NCBI RefSeq assembly: GCF_014268805.2
Contig: NZ_JABWRF020000001.1
Coordinates: forward strand, 124,001-188,000
Length of the DNA stretch: 64,000 nt
Origin: Pseudomonas farsensis
GTDB lineage: Bacteria; Pseudomonadota; Gammaproteobacteria; Pseudomonadales; Pseudomonadaceae
Direction of reading: 5' to 3'
In this document: piece after piece, positions 33,978 to 44,963 of the stretch
How positions within the stretch are numbered: position 1 is the first letter of the stretch
Layout: the number at the start of each line of letters is the position of its first letter
Program-made: the position numbers and the translations under genes
Notes under the pieces: model-generated
What the model saw: only the letters and a program-made list of their open reading frames with translations
What the model was told of the DNA's origin: nothing
The model's database searches: none

Positions 33978-35078
33978 TTAGACGTTGAAGCGGAAGTGCA
34001 TCACGTCGCCATCTTTGACGATGTATTCCTTGCCTTCCAGGCGCCATTTACCGGCTTCCTTGGCACCGCTCTCACCCTTGAACTGGATGAAGTCGTCATA
34101 GGCCACCACTTCGGCGCGGATGAAGCCTTTTTCGAAGTCGGTGTGGATCACGCCAGCGGCCTGCGGTGCGGTGGCACCGATGCGCACGGTCCAGGCGCGG
34201 ACTTCCTGAACGCCGGCAGTGAAGTAGGTCTGCAGGTTCAGCAGCTCGTAGCCGGCGCGGATTACGCGGTTCAGGCCAGGCTCTTCCAGGCCCAGGGCCT
34301 CAAGGAACATGTCCTTCTCTTCACCGTCGTCCAGCTCGGCGATCTCGGCTTCGATCTTGTTGCACACCGGTACAACCACCGCGCCTTCTTCTTCGGCAAT
34401 GGCCTTGACCACGTCCAGGTGCGGGTTGTTATCAAAGCCGTCTTCGGCGACGTTGGCGATGTACATGACCGGCTTGCTGGTCAGCAGGTGGAAGCCACGG
34501 ATGACGGCTTTTTCGTCCTCAGCCATGTGCTTCATCAGGCTGCGCGCAGGCTTGCCTTCGGTGAAGTGCGGGATCAGCTTTTCCAGAATGGCCTTTTGCG
34601 CCAGGGCGTCTTTATCGCCGCCTTTGGCGTTGCGGGTGACTTTCTGCAGTTGCTTCTCGCAGCTGTCCAGGTCGGCGAAGATCAGTTCGAGGTCGATGAT
34701 CTCGATGTCGCGCTTGGGGTCGACGCTGTTGGAGACGTGGATCACGTTCTCGTCTTCGAAGCAGCGCACCACGTGGGCGATGGCGTCGGTTTCACGGATG
34801 TTGGCCAAAAACTTGTTGCCCAGGCCTTCACCTTTGGACGCACCGGCAACCAGGCCCGCAATGTCGACGAACTCCATGGTGGTCGGCAGGATGCGGTTTG
34901 GTTTGACGATCTCGGCCAGCGCCGCCAGGCGGGCGTCGGGCATCGGCACGATGCCGCTGTTCGGCTCGATGGTGCAGAAGGGGAAGTTCTCCGCCGCAAT
35001 GCCGGACTTGGTCAGGGCGTTGAAGAGGGTGGACTTGCCGACGTTGGGCAGGCCGACGATGCCGCAGTTGAAACCCAT
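33978..35078 (-). CDS. ychF: Ribosome-associated ATPase YchF (OLA1 family)
   Basis: A 366-residue P-loop protein that binds ATP rather than GTP and associates with ribosomes; it modulates the oxidative stress response. It begins with the G1 motif [18 protein letters not shown] and contains [20 protein letters not shown]. It ends in the TGS domain ([31 protein letters not shown]). It follows pth by 23 bp on the same transcript, the usual order in pseudomonads. Confidence 0.97.
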   Translation of the reverse strand: MGFNCGIVGLPNVGKSTLFNALTKSGIAAENFPFCTIEPNSGIVPMPDARLAALAEIVKPNRILPTTMEFVDIAGLVAGASKGEGLGNKFLANIRETDAIAHVVRCFEDENVIHVSNSVDPKRDIEIIDLELIFADLDSCEKQLQKVTRNAKGGDKDALAQKAILEKLIPHFTEGKPARSLMKHMAEDEKAVIRGFHLLTSKPVMYIANVAEDGFDNNPHLDVVKAIAEEEGAVVVPVCNKIEAEIAELDDGEEKDMFLEALGLEEPGLNRVIRAGYELLNLQTYFTAGVQEVRAWTVRIGATAPQAAGVIHTDFEKGFIRAEVVAYDDFIQFKGESGAKEAGKWRLEGKEYIVKDGDVMHFRFNV

Positions 35079-35101
35079 GGGAATTCCCCTCGGTAGAGTG
35101 G

Positions 35102-35686
35102 TCAGGCCTTCTGGCTGTGCAGCTCGCGCATCGCCTTGGCGAAATCGCCAGCGAGCACATCCGGCAGCACGCCGAGGGCAAAATCGATGCTGGCGTCGAG
35201 CTTCTCCTGCTCGGCGCGCGGCGCGCGGCCCAGGACGAAGTTGGAGACCAGTTTGGCGTCGCCCGGGTGGCCAATGCCAAGCCGCAGGCGGTGGAAGTCG
35301 TTCTGGTTGCCGAGCTGCGCGATGATGTCGCGCAGGCCGTTATGCCCGCCATGGCCGCCGCCCTTCTTGAGCTTGGCGACGCCGGGGGGCAGGTCGAGTT
35401 CGTCGTGGGCCACCAGAATGGCGTCCGGTTTGATCCGGAAGAAATTCGCCAATGCCGCCACGGACTGGCCGCTGCGGTTCATGTAGGTGGTGGGGATCAA
35501 CAGACGAACATCGTTGCCTTGATGGCTGAATTTTGCCGTCAGGCCGAAATACTTGCGATCAGCGGTCAAGCAGACGCGCTGGGCGCTGGCAATGCGCTCA
35601 ACGAAAAGAGCCCCTGCGTTATGCCGGGTCTGTTCGTATTCGGGGCCGGGGTTACCCAGGCCAACGATCAACTGGATGGCGGTCAC
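35102..35686 (-). CDS. pth: Peptidyl-tRNA hydrolase
   Basis: A 194-residue enzyme that releases peptides from peptidyl-tRNA dropped by ribosomes. The [20 protein letters not shown] segment holds the catalytic His and Asn; later motifs are TYMNRSG and [15 protein letters not shown]. It lies between rplY and ychF. Confidence 0.97.
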   Translation of the reverse strand: MTAIQLIVGLGNPGPEYEQTRHNAGALFVERIASAQRVCLTADRKYFGLTAKFSHQGNDVRLLIPTTYMNRSGQSVAALANFFRIKPDAILVAHDELDLPPGVAKLKKGGGHGGHNGLRDIIAQLGNQNDFHRLRLGIGHPGDAKLVSNFVLGRAPRAEQEKLDASIDFALGVLPDVLAGDFAKAMRELHSQKA

Positions 35687-35765
35687 GTCAGGGGCTCTTC
35701 CTTGGAGTTGGTGGGTTACAGGGCGCGCGGCACTGTAACCCGGTCAACGCCGGCGTGCGAGTGGA

Positions 35766-36362
35766 TTACTCGGCAGCGCCTTCTTGTGCTTCTGGTGCAA
35801 CGCGTGGAGCGTGAACGTTGGCAACAGCCTTGTCATCACCGTGGGCCAGAGCGACGAACTCTACGCCTTTAGGCGCTTTGAGGTCCGACAAGTGGATGAT
35901 GGTGCCGATTTCGGCCTTGGACAGGTCGACTTCGATGAACTCAGGCAGGTCTTTGGCTTCGCAGGAAACTTCGATCTGAGCTTCAACGTGCGAGATCTCG
36001 CCGCCTTTCTTGACCGGGGCTTCTTCGCCGACGAAGTGAACTGGAACCTGAGCGGTCAGTTTCTGGCCAGCAACGACGCGAATGAAGTCGGCGTGCATGA
36101 TGAACTGCTTGGCTGGGTGACGCTGCATAGCCTTGACGATGACGTTTTGCTTGGTGCCGTCAACGTTCAGCTCGATAACGTGGCTGTAGGCAGCTTCGTT
36201 TTCGAACAGTTTGGCGAGTTCCTTGGCCAGGATGGTCACGGACTGGGCGTCTTTGTTGCCACCGTAAACAACGGCAGGCACGTTCAGCGAGTGACGCAGG
36301 CGGCGGCTCGCACCTTTCCCCAGGTCAGTACGCGCTTGGGCGTTCAGGGTAAAATCAGTCAT
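35766..36362 (-). CDS. rplY: 50S ribosomal protein L25 (CTC form)
   Basis: A 198-residue long-form L25. The N-terminal 5S-rRNA-binding domain ([31 protein letters not shown]) is followed by the CTC-type TL5 beta domain ([20 protein letters not shown]) and an Ala/Glu-rich tail. It starts at the ATG at 36362; the upstream in-frame extension is not conserved. It lies downstream of prs but behind a strong terminator. Confidence 0.97.
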   Translation of the reverse strand: MTDFTLNAQARTDLGKGASRRLRHSLNVPAVVYGGNKDAQSVTILAKELAKLFENEAAYSHVIELNVDGTKQNVIVKAMQRHPAKQFIMHADFIRVVAGQKLTAQVPVHFVGEEAPVKKGGEISHVEAQIEVSCEAKDLPEFIEVDLSKAEIGTIIHLSDLKAPKGVEFVALAHGDDKAVANVHAPRVAPEAQEGAAE

Positions 36363-36421
36363 TTTGTTTCTCCAAAATAGCCCCCCGAGGGCGTTTGCGA
36401 CCAGCGCCGGACGGGGATGGC

Positions 36422-36461
36422 AAAAAAGCCCCGCCCCGGCAACAGGTGCCGGGGCGGGGCG
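36422..36461 (-). terminator. Strong GC-rich terminator between prs and rplY
   Basis: On the minus strand a 14-bp stem GCCCCGCCCCGGCA with loop CCTGT is followed by TTTTTT. It lies 24 bp after the prs stop, so rplY must rely on readthrough or its own promoter in the 60 bp that follow. Confidence 0.92.
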
Positions 36462-36484
36462 CTTCATATCAACACGTGGTCCGC

Positions 36485-37426
36485 TTAGCGGAACATCGCA
36501 CTGATCGATTCTTCATTGCTGATGCGACGCATCGCTTCAGCGACAACCGGTGCGATATCCAGCTGGCGGATACGGTCACAGGCTTGAGCAGCGGCGGACA
36601 GCGGGATGGTGTTGGTCACCACCAGTTCGTCCAGTACCGACTTCTCGATGTTTTCGATCGCGCGGCCCGACAGAACAGGGTGCGTGCAGTAGGCGTAAAC
36701 CTTGGCAGCGCCGTGTTCTTTCAAGGCTTTGGCCGCATGGCACAGGGTGCCGGCGGTGTCGACCATGTCGTCTACCAGGATGCAAGTGCGCCCTTCGACG
36801 TCGCCGATGATGTGCATAACCTCGGAGTGGTTAGCCTTCTCGCGGCGTTTGTCGATGATCCCGAGATCGACACCCAGGGACTTGGCAACGGCGCGTGCAC
36901 GCACAACGCCACCGATGTCCGGGGAGACGATCATCAGGTTCTCGAAACGCTGGTCTTCGATATCGTCGACCAGTACGGGCGAGCCGTAGATGTTGTCGAC
37001 AGGAATATCGAAGAAACCCTGGATCTGGTCAGCGTGCAGGTCGACGGTGAGAACACGGTCGATACCCACGACAGTGAGCATGTCAGCGACAACTTTGGCG
37101 CTGATGGCTACACGTGCCGAACGCGGACGGCGGTCCTGGCGGGCGTATCCGAAGTAAGGAATCACGGCGGTGATTCGGGATGCTGAGGAGCGGCGGAAGG
37201 CGTCGGCCATCACTACCAGTTCCATCAGGTTATCGTTGGTCGGGGCGCAGGTCGGCTGAATAATGAATACGTCTTTACCGCGGACATTTTCATTGATCTC
37301 AGTGCTGATTTCGCCGTCGGAGAACTTACCGACAGAGACGTCACCGAGAGGGATATGCAGCTGACGTACGACACGCCGAGCCAGATCGGGGTTAGCGTTC
37401 CCCGTAAAGACCATCATCTTGGACAC
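36485..37426 (-). CDS. prs: Ribose-phosphate pyrophosphokinase
   Basis: A 313-residue PRPP synthase: ribose 5-phosphate + ATP to PRPP + AMP, feeding purine, pyrimidine, His and Trp synthesis. The motifs [31 protein letters not shown] and the PRPP loop [14 protein letters not shown] are intact. The start is a GTG (SKMMVFTGN..) as in other pseudomonads; upstream sequence is tRNA. It connects to the upp and hpt salvage enzymes farther along the window, which use PRPP. Confidence 0.97.
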   Translation of the reverse strand: MSKMMVFTGNANPDLARRVVRQLHIPLGDVSVGKFSDGEISTEINENVRGKDVFIIQPTCAPTNDNLMELVVMADAFRRSSASRITAVIPYFGYARQDRRPRSARVAISAKVVADMLTVVGIDRVLTVDLHADQIQGFFDIPVDNIYGSPVLVDDIEDQRFENLMIVSPDIGGVVRARAVAKSLGVDLGIIDKRREKANHSEVMHIIGDVEGRTCILVDDMVDTAGTLCHAAKALKEHGAAKVYAYCTHPVLSGRAIENIEKSVLDELVVTNTIPLSAAAQACDRIRQLDIAPVVAEAMRRISNEESISAMFR

Positions 37427-37473
37427 GCGCAGTACCTGAAGGCTGAGGGTATACCTGGATGAGTATAGGAAAA

Positions 37474-37549
37474 TGGCAGGGGCGGCTGGATTCGAACCAA
37501 CGCATGGCAGGATCAAAACCTGCTGCCTTACCGCTTGGCGACGCCCCTG
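37474..37549 (-). tRNA. tRNA-Gln (TTG)
   Basis: A 76-nt cloverleaf with encoded CCA. The acceptor stem is CAGGGGC/GCCCCTG, the anticodon loop TTTTGAT carries TTG, and the T arm has GGTTCGAATCC. It lies between ispE and prs, as is usual in Pseudomonas. Confidence 0.95.
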
Positions 37550-37568
37550 TATCTGTTGCTGCGAACTC

Positions 37569-38429
37569 TTATGAGCTCGACTTCTTGATCAGACTTTGCA
37601 GCTTGCGATGCAACATCGAAATATTGCTTCCTTTTGCCACAAACCCTGCTTGGGTCTCTGAAAGAAGGGCCAGAACTTTATCAGCTTCGGCTTTGCTTGG
37701 GAAGGCCCCAAACACGCAACTTCCAGTTCCGGTCATTCGTGCTTCGGTGTATTTACCCAGAGAATTCAGCGCATTGCGAACTTCTGGATACCGTTGCTCT
37801 ACTACCGGTTGGCAGTCATTTCGACTGTTTCCCTCGGGAACGGGGCGCATCTTAAGGGGGAGGGAATCACGTGTCAACTCTGGATGCGAAAAAATTTCCG
37901 CTGTGCTGACAGACACTTGCGGGACCAGCACCACATACCATGGCTCGGCAGGATCGACCGGAGTCAGTTGCTCGCCCACGCCTTGGGCGAAAGCTGCGTG
38001 GCCGCGCACGAACACCGGTACATCGGCGCCAAGGGCCAGGCCCAAGGCTGCCAGGCGGTCTTCATCCCAGTCGAGCTGCCATAAATGCGCCAGGCCCAGC
38101 AGCGTGGTGGCAGCGTCCGAGCTGCCACCGCCGATGCCGCCGCCCATGGGCAGTACCTTGTGCAGCCAGATATCAGCCCCCAGGCTGGTGCCCGATTGCG
38201 CCTGTAGCAGGCGCGCGGCGCGCACGATCAGGTTGCTGTCGTGGGGGACGCCTTGAATGTCGCTGTGCAGGCAGATCTGCCCGTCTTCGCGCAGCGCGTA
38301 GCTCAGCTCGTCGCCATGGTCGAGAAACTGGAACACCGTTTCCAGCTCGTGGTAACCGTCGGCGCGCCGGCCGGTGATGTGCAACCACAGGTTGAGCTTG
38401 GCCGGGGCCGGCAGTACCAGTGTGTGCAT
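37569..38429 (-). CDS. ispE: 4-diphosphocytidyl-2-C-methyl-D-erythritol kinase
   Basis: A 286-residue GHMP kinase of the MEP isoprenoid pathway. Typical are the N-terminal [31 protein letters not shown], the ATP loop [21 protein letters not shown], and the C-terminal [14 protein letters not shown]. It starts 4 bp after lolB ends and is cotranscribed with it. Confidence 0.96.
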   Translation of the reverse strand: MHTLVLPAPAKLNLWLHITGRRADGYHELETVFQFLDHGDELSYALREDGQICLHSDIQGVPHDSNLIVRAARLLQAQSGTSLGADIWLHKVLPMGGGIGGGSSDAATTLLGLAHLWQLDWDEDRLAALGLALGADVPVFVRGHAAFAQGVGEQLTPVDPAEPWYVVLVPQVSVSTAEIFSHPELTRDSLPLKMRPVPEGNSRNDCQPVVEQRYPEVRNALNSLGKYTEARMTGTGSCVFGAFPSKAEADKVLALLSETQAGFVAKGSNISMLHRKLQSLIKKSSS

Positions 38430-38433
38430 GGAG

Positions 38434-39051
38434 TCAGTGCCCCAGCTGGCGGGGCTGCCAGTCCTTGACCACCAGGGTTACGTCGATGTTTTCGCCATGC
38501 AGCTTCAGCCGCTCGGGCAGCCAGTAGCCGTTTTGCTCGGTGTAGCTCAGGTATTCCACTTGCCAGCCGTCCTGGGTCAGTGCGGCCAGGCGGCTGTCGC
38601 CGTCCAGGGTCAACTGGCTCTTGGTGTCCGGGGCGGGCAGGCCGCGCACCCACCACACCAGGTGCGAAATCGGCAGGCGCCAGCCAAGTTGTTCTTCAAG
38701 CAGCGCTTCTGGGTCCGCCGCTTCGAAGGTGCCTTGGTTGGCCACTTCCAGGGCCACGCCACCGGGGCGGCCGGTCAGGCGGGCGGCGCCACGGCCAAGC
38801 GGGCCGGCCAGGCGGATGTCGTAGTAGTCCTGGCGTTGCAGCCAGAACAGCGTGCCGCTGCCGGAATCGCGCGGGGCACGGATACCGACCTTGCCGCTGA
38901 TCTGCCAGCCGTCGAGGGTGCTCAATTGCTGTTTGTGCTCGCGCCATTGTTGCGCGTTGCCCTGGCCGCGAACGGCTTCTTTGTTGCCCAAGCCTGCACA
39001 ACCGGCCAGCAGGGCGATGAGGGTGAGGGTAATGCAATGACGCAGCAGCAT
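38434..39051 (-). CDS. lolB: Outer-membrane lipoprotein receptor LolB
   Basis: A 205-residue lipoprotein (lipobox LLAGC, Cys18) that accepts lipoproteins from LolA and inserts them in the outer membrane. Family strands [33 protein letters not shown] and WWVRGLPAP are visible. It lies 3 bp after the TPR lipoprotein gene. Confidence 0.94.
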   Translation of the reverse strand: MLLRHCITLTLIALLAGCAGLGNKEAVRGQGNAQQWREHKQQLSTLDGWQISGKVGIRAPRDSGSGTLFWLQRQDYYDIRLAGPLGRGAARLTGRPGGVALEVANQGTFEAADPEALLEEQLGWRLPISHLVWWVRGLPAPDTKSQLTLDGDSRLAALTQDGWQVEYLSYTEQNGYWLPERLKLHGENIDVTLVVKDWQPRQLGH

Positions 39052-39054
39052 GGT

Positions 39055-40776
39055 TTACAGGCTCTCGGATCCGGTCAGGCGCAACAGGGTCTTGCGCAGG
39101 ATGGGGCTGTCAGGCTGGGCTTCGAAGCCCTTGGCCCAGATCTGCCGGGCTTCGCGGCGCTTGCCGTTGGCCCACAGAACTTCGCCCAGGTGGGACGCCA
39201 CTTCGTGGTCAGGGAAACGCTCGAACGCCTGGCGCAGCAGGCGCTCGGCTTCATCGAGCTTGCCCATGCGGTAGTTGACCCAGCCCAGGCTGTCGAGCAC
39301 GGCAGGGTCATCCGGGGTCAGCTGGTACGCCTTGTCGATCAACGTCTTGGCTTCGGCATAGCGGCTGGTGCGGTCGGCCAGGGTATAACCCAGGGCGTTG
39401 AGCGCCATGGCGTTTTCTGGCTCGCGGGTGAGGATCGCACGCAGGTCTTTTTCCATTTGCGGCAAATCGTCGCGTTTTTCGGCGAGCATGGCGCGGGTAT
39501 AGAGCAGGTTCAGGTCGTCCGGGTAGCGTTTGGTTGCCTGTTGCAGCAGCAGATCGGCCTCATCTTCCTTGCCATTGTTACCCAGGCTTTCGGCCTCGAT
39601 CAGGTACAACTGGATGGCGTAGTCGGGCTGCGCTTCGCGGGCTTCGGCAAGCAGGCGCGAGGCTTCGGAACTGCGGCCATTGGCAATCAGAATGTCGGCC
39701 TGGCGCAGTTGCGCAGGCAGGTAATCCGGGCCGGTGCCGACCAGCGCGTATTCACGCAGGGCGGCAGCGGGCAAGCCGCGCTCTTCGCGCAGGCGGCCCA
39801 GGTTGAAGTGCGCGGCATCGACGTTGGCGTCGCGCTCGACCAGCTCTTGCAGATAACCTTCGGCTTCATCCCAGTGCTTGGTTTCCAGGCACACCAAGGC
39901 TAGCGAATAGCGGATTTCGTCGTCTTCGGGGTACTGCTGCAGCAGGCTTTCGAACTCGGCCTTGGCGTCGTCGATGCGGTCCTGCTCAACCAGGGTGCGC
40001 GCGTAGGTCAGGCGCAGGCGCTTGTCATCGGGGTTGTCGCGGATGGCGCCGCGCAGCAGCGGCAGGGCCTCGGGGCCACGGTTCAGGGTTTGCAGCAGGC
40101 GCGCGCGCAGCAGCACCGGGGCGATTTCGCCATTTTGCGGTGGGTGCGCTTCAAGCAGGTCGAGCGCCTGTTGCGGCTTTTCGTCCTGGTTGAGCAGCAG
40201 CGCCTTGCCGAACACCAGTTGGCTGTTCTCGGGGTACTTGACCAGCAGGCGATCGAAGCTTTGCATCAAGCCGTCGCGGGTGCTTTGGTCGGTTTCGGCC
40301 GCCGACAGGGCGAGGAAGTCGAAATGCGTGTCGCCCTGGCCTTGCAGGACCTTTTCCATGTAAGCCATGGAATCGTCGTAGCGCCCGGCGCGGGCCAGCT
40401 GGATGGCTGCGGCGCGCTGGGCGTCGAGGTTCTGTGGGTCGTTGCGGGCCCAGATGAGCGCGGTGTCCAGGGCCGGCTCGTCGGCGCCCAGGTACTCGGC
40501 AATGCGGTAGGCGCGCTCGGAAACACCAGGGTCCTGGGTTTTTTCGGCCTGGTCTGCGTAGTTGGCCAGGGCGATATCGAAGCGGTTGCGCTGGCCGGCC
40601 AGCTCGGCAACCAACAGGCTGTAGAGCGTGTCCTGCTTGAACGATCCGTACTCCATAGGCTTGTCTGCGTGCTTGCCGGCGTCGGCAGCGGGCGACTGGG
40701 CGTCCGTCTTCGGCGCCAGGCTCTGGCAGCCTTGAAGCAGGGCGAGGGTAAGCAGCAATGCGTAGGATTTGTTCAT
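39055..40776 (-). CDS. TPR-repeat lipoprotein
   Basis: A 573-residue lipoprotein (lipobox LLQGC, Cys17) built of about a dozen tetratricopeptide repeats (for example DPAVLDSLGWVNYRMGKLDEAERLLRQAF). TPR proteins act as scaffolds, and the position before lolB-ispE is conserved in Pseudomonas. The start at 40776 gives a clean signal peptide. Function unproven; a role in outer-membrane or envelope assembly is plausible from location only. Confidence 0.88.
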   Translation of the reverse strand: MNKSYALLLTLALLQGCQSLAPKTDAQSPAADAGKHADKPMEYGSFKQDTLYSLLVAELAGQRNRFDIALANYADQAEKTQDPGVSERAYRIAEYLGADEPALDTALIWARNDPQNLDAQRAAAIQLARAGRYDDSMAYMEKVLQGQGDTHFDFLALSAAETDQSTRDGLMQSFDRLLVKYPENSQLVFGKALLLNQDEKPQQALDLLEAHPPQNGEIAPVLLRARLLQTLNRGPEALPLLRGAIRDNPDDKRLRLTYARTLVEQDRIDDAKAEFESLLQQYPEDDEIRYSLALVCLETKHWDEAEGYLQELVERDANVDAAHFNLGRLREERGLPAAALREYALVGTGPDYLPAQLRQADILIANGRSSEASRLLAEAREAQPDYAIQLYLIEAESLGNNGKEDEADLLLQQATKRYPDDLNLLYTRAMLAEKRDDLPQMEKDLRAILTREPENAMALNALGYTLADRTSRYAEAKTLIDKAYQLTPDDPAVLDSLGWVNYRMGKLDEAERLLRQAFERFPDHEVASHLGEVLWANGKRREARQIWAKGFEAQPDSPILRKTLLRLTGSESL

Positions 40777-41025
40777 AGAAGGCTTTTGAGGGCTTAAACC
40801 GGCGGTCGGAGCATGATGACACAAGCGTGGAGGCAAACCCACCCACGCAGCATGTGGTTGAATGCGACCTTCTTGGCAGGGGGAGGTTCCTGTAGCGACG
40901 GGGGCTGAAACCATCCTTCATGGGGTTGCTGGCTACTCGGTATCACGACAATAGCGAACGGTGGTTGTTCTGGAACCTGCGAAGTAGGACAATTATCGGC
41001 TTCACGTCCCCACCAGCGATCTTGC

Positions 41026-42303
41026 ATGGCCTTTCTTGCACTTGGTATCAACCATAAGACTGCCTCGGTAGACGTACGCGAGCGCGTGGCGTTTACCCCA
41101 GAGCAACTGGTCGACGCCCTGCAGCAGCTCTGCCGACTGACCGCCAGCCGCGAGGCTGCGATCCTGTCCACCTGCAACCGCAGCGAGCTATATATAGAGC
41201 AGGACCAGCTCGGCGCCGATGCGGTGCTGCAGTGGCTGGCTGACTATCACCAGCTCAGCCTCGAGGAGCTGCGCGCCAGCGCCTACATCCACGAGGAGCA
41301 CGAGGCGGTCAAACACATGATGCGGGTCGCCTCCGGGCTCGACTCGCTGGTGCTTGGCGAGCCGCAGATTCTCGGCCAGATGAAGTCGGCCTACGCCGTT
41401 GCCCGCGAGGCCGGCACTGTCGGGCCGCTGCTCGGGCGCCTGTTCCAGGCGACGTTCAGCGCTGCCAAGCAGGTGCGCACCGATACCGCCATCGGCGAGA
41501 ACCCGGTGTCGGTGGCGTTCGCCGCCGTGAGCCTGGCCAAGCAAATCTTCTCTGACCTGGGGCGCAGCCAGGCGTTGCTGATCGGTGCTGGCGAAACCAT
41601 CACCCTGGTTGCCCGCCACCTGCACGAGCAGGGCGTGCGCCGCATTGTCGTGGCCAACCGCACCCTTGAGCGCGCCAGCATGCTCGCCGAGCAGTTCGGC
41701 GCCCACGCCGTATTGCTGTCGGAAATCCCCCAGGAGCTGGTGCACAGCGACATCGTCATCAGTTCCACCGCCAGCCAGTTGCCGATTCTGGGTAAGGGCG
41801 CGGTGGAAAGCGCGCTGAAGCAGCGCCGGCACAAGCCGATCTTCATGGTCGACATCGCCGTGCCGCGGGATATCGAGCCGCAGGTCGGCGAGCTGGACGA
41901 CGTTTACCTGTACACCGTCGACGACCTGCACGAAGTCGTCGCCGAGAACCTCAAGAGCCGCCAGGGCGCCGCGCAAGCTGCCGAAGAGCTGGTCTCGGCC
42001 GGCGCCGACGATTTCATGGTGCGCCTGCGCGAGCTGGCGGCGGTCGATGTGCTCAAGGCTTATCGCCAGCAAAGCGAGCGTCTGCGCGACGAAGAACTGC
42101 AAAAGGCCCTGCGTTCGCTGGGCAATGGCAGCAACCCCGAGGACGTGCTCATGCAACTGGCCCGGGGCCTGACCAACAAGCTGCTGCACGCCCCCAGCGT
42201 GCAGCTGAAAAAGCTCTCAGCCGAAGGCCGCGTCGATGCGCTGGCCATGGCCCAGGAGCTGTTTGCCCTCCACGAGGGCTCGACGGACAAAACCCCGCAA
42301 TGA
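41026..42303 (+). CDS. hemA: Glutamyl-tRNA reductase
   Basis: A 425-residue NADPH-dependent enzyme, the first step of C5 tetrapyrrole synthesis. The catalytic Cys is in [28 protein letters not shown] and the NADPH-binding [16 protein letters not shown] follow. It is divergent from the TPR lipoprotein gene and begins a five-gene rightward operon, overlapping prfA by 4 bp. Confidence 0.97.
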   Translation: MAFLALGINHKTASVDVRERVAFTPEQLVDALQQLCRLTASREAAILSTCNRSELYIEQDQLGADAVLQWLADYHQLSLEELRASAYIHEEHEAVKHMMRVASGLDSLVLGEPQILGQMKSAYAVAREAGTVGPLLGRLFQATFSAAKQVRTDTAIGENPVSVAFAAVSLAKQIFSDLGRSQALLIGAGETITLVARHLHEQGVRRIVVANRTLERASMLAEQFGAHAVLLSEIPQELVHSDIVISSTASQLPILGKGAVESALKQRRHKPIFMVDIAVPRDIEPQVGELDDVYLYTVDDLHEVVAENLKSRQGAAQAAEELVSAGADDFMVRLRELAAVDVLKAYRQQSERLRDEELQKALRSLGNGSNPEDVLMQLARGLTNKLLHAPSVQLKKLSAEGRVDALAMAQELFALHEGSTDKTPQ

Positions 42304-43382
42304 AAGCGTCGCTGCTGAACAAACTGGATACCCTCCAGGACCGCTTCGAGGAACTCACCGCGCTGCTGGGTGATGCCGAAGTCATTTCCGACCAGACCCG
42401 CTTTCGCGCCTATTCCCGCGAATACGCCGAAGTCGAGCCGGTAGTCGCCGCCTATAAAGAGTGGCGCAAGGTGCAGGACGACCTGGAGGGCGCCCAGGCG
42501 CTGCTCAAGGACGCCGACCCCGATATGCGCGAGATGGCCGTCGACGAGGTGCGCGACGCCAAGGAGCAACTGGTGGGCCTTGAGTCGCAACTGCAACGCA
42601 TGCTGCTGCCCAAGGACCCCAATGACGGGCGTAACGTGTTCCTTGAAATCCGTGCAGGTACGGGCGGCGACGAGGCGGCGATCTTCTCCGGCGACCTGTT
42701 CCGCATGTACTCGCGCTATGCCGAAAAACGCGGCTGGCGCCTGGAGATCCTCTCGGAAAACGAGGGCGAGCACGGCGGCTACAAGGAAATCATCGCCCGC
42801 GTCGAAGGCGACAGCGTGTACGGCAAGCTCAAGTTCGAGTCCGGCGCCCACCGCGTCCAGCGTGTGCCCGAGACCGAATCGCAGGGCCGCATCCACACCT
42901 CGGCGTGTACCGTGGCGGTGCTGGCCGAACCTGACGAGCAGGTCGCCATCGAGATCAACCCGTCCGACCTGCGGGTGGATACCTACCGCGCATCGGGTGC
43001 CGGTGGTCAGCACATCAACAAGACCGACTCGGCAATCCGCATCACCCACTTGCCGACCGGTATCGTGGTGGAGTGCCAGGAAGAGCGTTCGCAGCACAAG
43101 AACCGTGCCCGCGCCATGTCCTGGCTGTCGGCCAAGCTCAACGACATCCAGACCAGCGCTGCGCAAAACGCCATCGCCAGCGAGCGCAAGTTGCTGGTGG
43201 GTTCGGGTGATCGCTCCGAGCGCATCCGCACCTACAATTATCCACAGGGCCGGGTTACCGACCACCGCATCAACCTCACGCTCTATTGCCTGGACGACGT
43301 GCTCGCCGGTGGCGTGGATGCGGTAATCGAACCGCTGCTGGCCGAATACCAGGCCGATCAGTTGGCCGCCCTAGGGGACTGA
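42300..43382 (+). CDS. prfA: Peptide chain release factor 1
   Basis: A 360-residue RF1. It has the GGQ loop in [20 protein letters not shown] and the stop-recognition PVT-like motif [15 protein letters not shown] (PET form). It recognises UAA and UAG; this matters for the amber codon in the Fic gene of this window. ATGA overlap with hemA. Confidence 0.97.
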   Translation: MKASLLNKLDTLQDRFEELTALLGDAEVISDQTRFRAYSREYAEVEPVVAAYKEWRKVQDDLEGAQALLKDADPDMREMAVDEVRDAKEQLVGLESQLQRMLLPKDPNDGRNVFLEIRAGTGGDEAAIFSGDLFRMYSRYAEKRGWRLEILSENEGEHGGYKEIIARVEGDSVYGKLKFESGAHRVQRVPETESQGRIHTSACTVAVLAEPDEQVAIEINPSDLRVDTYRASGAGGQHINKTDSAIRITHLPTGIVVECQEERSQHKNRARAMSWLSAKLNDIQTSAAQNAIASERKLLVGSGDRSERIRTYNYPQGRVTDHRINLTLYCLDDVLAGGVDAVIEPLLAEYQADQLAALGD

Positions 43383-43383
43383 C

Positions 43384-44214
43384 ATGACCATCATCGCCAG
43401 CCTGCTGCGCAATGCGCAGTTGCCTGAATCGCCAAGCGAGCGCCTGGACGCCGAGCTGCTGCTGGCAGCCGCCTTGGGCAAGTCGCGCAGTTACCTGCAT
43501 ACCTGGCCCGAGCGCATCGTCAGCAGCGAGGCGGCCGAGACCTATTCGGTGTTTCTGGCGCGCCGCCGCGCGGGTGAGCCGGTGGCGTATATCCTCGGCC
43601 AGCAGGGCTTCTGGAAGCTCGACCTGGAAGTGGCACCGCACACCTTGATCCCGCGCCCGGACACCGAGCTGCTGGTTGAAACCGCACTCCAACTGCTGCC
43701 GGCCAAGCCTGCACGGGTGCTTGACCTTGGCACCGGCACGGGCGCCATCGCCCTGGCCCTGGCCAACGAATGCCCGGCCTGGCAGGTCACCGCCGTGGAC
43801 CGCATCGACGAGGCCGTGGCCCTGGCCGAGCGCAATCGCCAGCGCCTCGGGCTGGATAATGTGCAGGTGCTTGGCAGCCACTGGTTTGCGGCGCTGGCCG
43901 ATGAGTGTTTTGACCTGATTCTAAGCAACCCCCCGTACATTCGCGCGGCCGACCCGCACCTGGTCGAAGGCGACGTGCGTTTCGAGCCCAGCAGCGCCCT
44001 GGTAGCTGGCGAAGACGGCCTGGATGACCTGCGCGTCATCGTCGCCCAAGCGCCGCAGCATCTGCTGCCCGGTGGCTGGCTGCTGCTCGAGCATGGTTAC
44101 GACCAGGCCGCTGCCGTGCGTGAGTTGCTGGTTGCCAGTGGCTTCAACGACGTTGCCAGCCGCATTGACCTTGGCGGCCATGAACGCATCAGCCTGGGGC
44201 GCCGCCCATGCTGA
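43384..44214 (+). CDS. prmC: Release-factor glutamine methyltransferase
   Basis: A 276-residue SAM-dependent enzyme that methylates the Gln of the GGQ motif of release factors, next to its substrate gene prfA. The SAM motif VLDLGTGTGAIALALANE and the catalytic NPPY in LILSNPPYIRA are intact. It starts right after prfA and overlaps moeB by 7 bp. Confidence 0.97.
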   Translation: MTIIASLLRNAQLPESPSERLDAELLLAAALGKSRSYLHTWPERIVSSEAAETYSVFLARRRAGEPVAYILGQQGFWKLDLEVAPHTLIPRPDTELLVETALQLLPAKPARVLDLGTGTGAIALALANECPAWQVTAVDRIDEAVALAERNRQRLGLDNVQVLGSHWFAALADECFDLILSNPPYIRAADPHLVEGDVRFEPSSALVAGEDGLDDLRVIVAQAPQHLLPGGWLLLEHGYDQAAAVRELLVASGFNDVASRIDLGGHERISLGRRPC

Positions 44215-44963
44215 GCGACCAGGAGCTGCTGCGCTACAGCCGGCAGATCCTGCTGTCGCAGGTCGATATCGACGGCCAGCTGAAACTCAAACAGGCCAAG
44301 GCTCTGGTGGTCGGCCTCGGCGGGCTTGGCTCGCCGGTGGCGCTGTACCTGGCCGCCGCGGGGGTGGGCGCGCTGCATCTGGCCGACTTCGACACGGTCG
44401 ACCTGACCAACCTGCAACGCCAGGTCATTCATGACAGCGCAAGCGTCGGTATGAGCAAGGTCGATTCGGCCATCCAGCGCTTGCAGGCGATCAACCCCGA
44501 AGTCGCCCTTGTGGCCCACCGCCAGGCGCTGGATGACGACACCCTCGCTGCCGCCGTGGCGGCGGTGGATGTGGTGCTGGACTGCTCGGACAACTTCACT
44601 ACCCGCGAAGCGGTCAATGCTGCCTGCGTCGACGCTGGCAAGCCGTTGGTCAGCGGCGCGGCGATCCGCCTCGAAGGCCAGCTTTCGGTGTTCGACACCC
44701 GCCGTGACAACAGTCCTTGCTACCACTGCCTGTACGGCCATGGCAGCGAGGCTGAGCTGACCTGCAGCGAGGCTGGCGTACTCGGCCCGTTGGTTGGCCT
44801 GGTGGGTAGCCTGCAGGCGCTCGAAGCCATAAAGCTGTTGGCAGGTTTTGGCGAGCCGCTGGTCGGGCGCTTGCTGTTGATCGATGCCCTCAGCACGCGC
44901 ATGCGCGAGTTGCGGGTCAAGCGCGACCCCGCCTGCGCCGTGTGCGCCAGCCGCCATGGCTGA
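44208..44963 (+). CDS. moeB: MoeB/ThiF-family adenylyltransferase
   Basis: A 251-residue E1-like enzyme that adenylates the C-terminus of a ubiquitin-like sulphur carrier (MoaD or ThiS). It has the ATP loop [16 protein letters not shown], the conserved NLQRQVIHD, and zinc-binding pairs CYHCLYG and CAVCASR. Position next to prfA and prmC favours MoeB. It overlaps murI by 8 bp. Confidence 0.92.
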   Translation: MLSDQELLRYSRQILLSQVDIDGQLKLKQAKALVVGLGGLGSPVALYLAAAGVGALHLADFDTVDLTNLQRQVIHDSASVGMSKVDSAIQRLQAINPEVALVAHRQALDDDTLAAAVAAVDVVLDCSDNFTTREAVNAACVDAGKPLVSGAAIRLEGQLSVFDTRRDNSPCYHCLYGHGSEAELTCSEAGVLGPLVGLVGSLQALEAIKLLAGFGEPLVGRLLLIDALSTRMRELRVKRDPACAVCASRHG

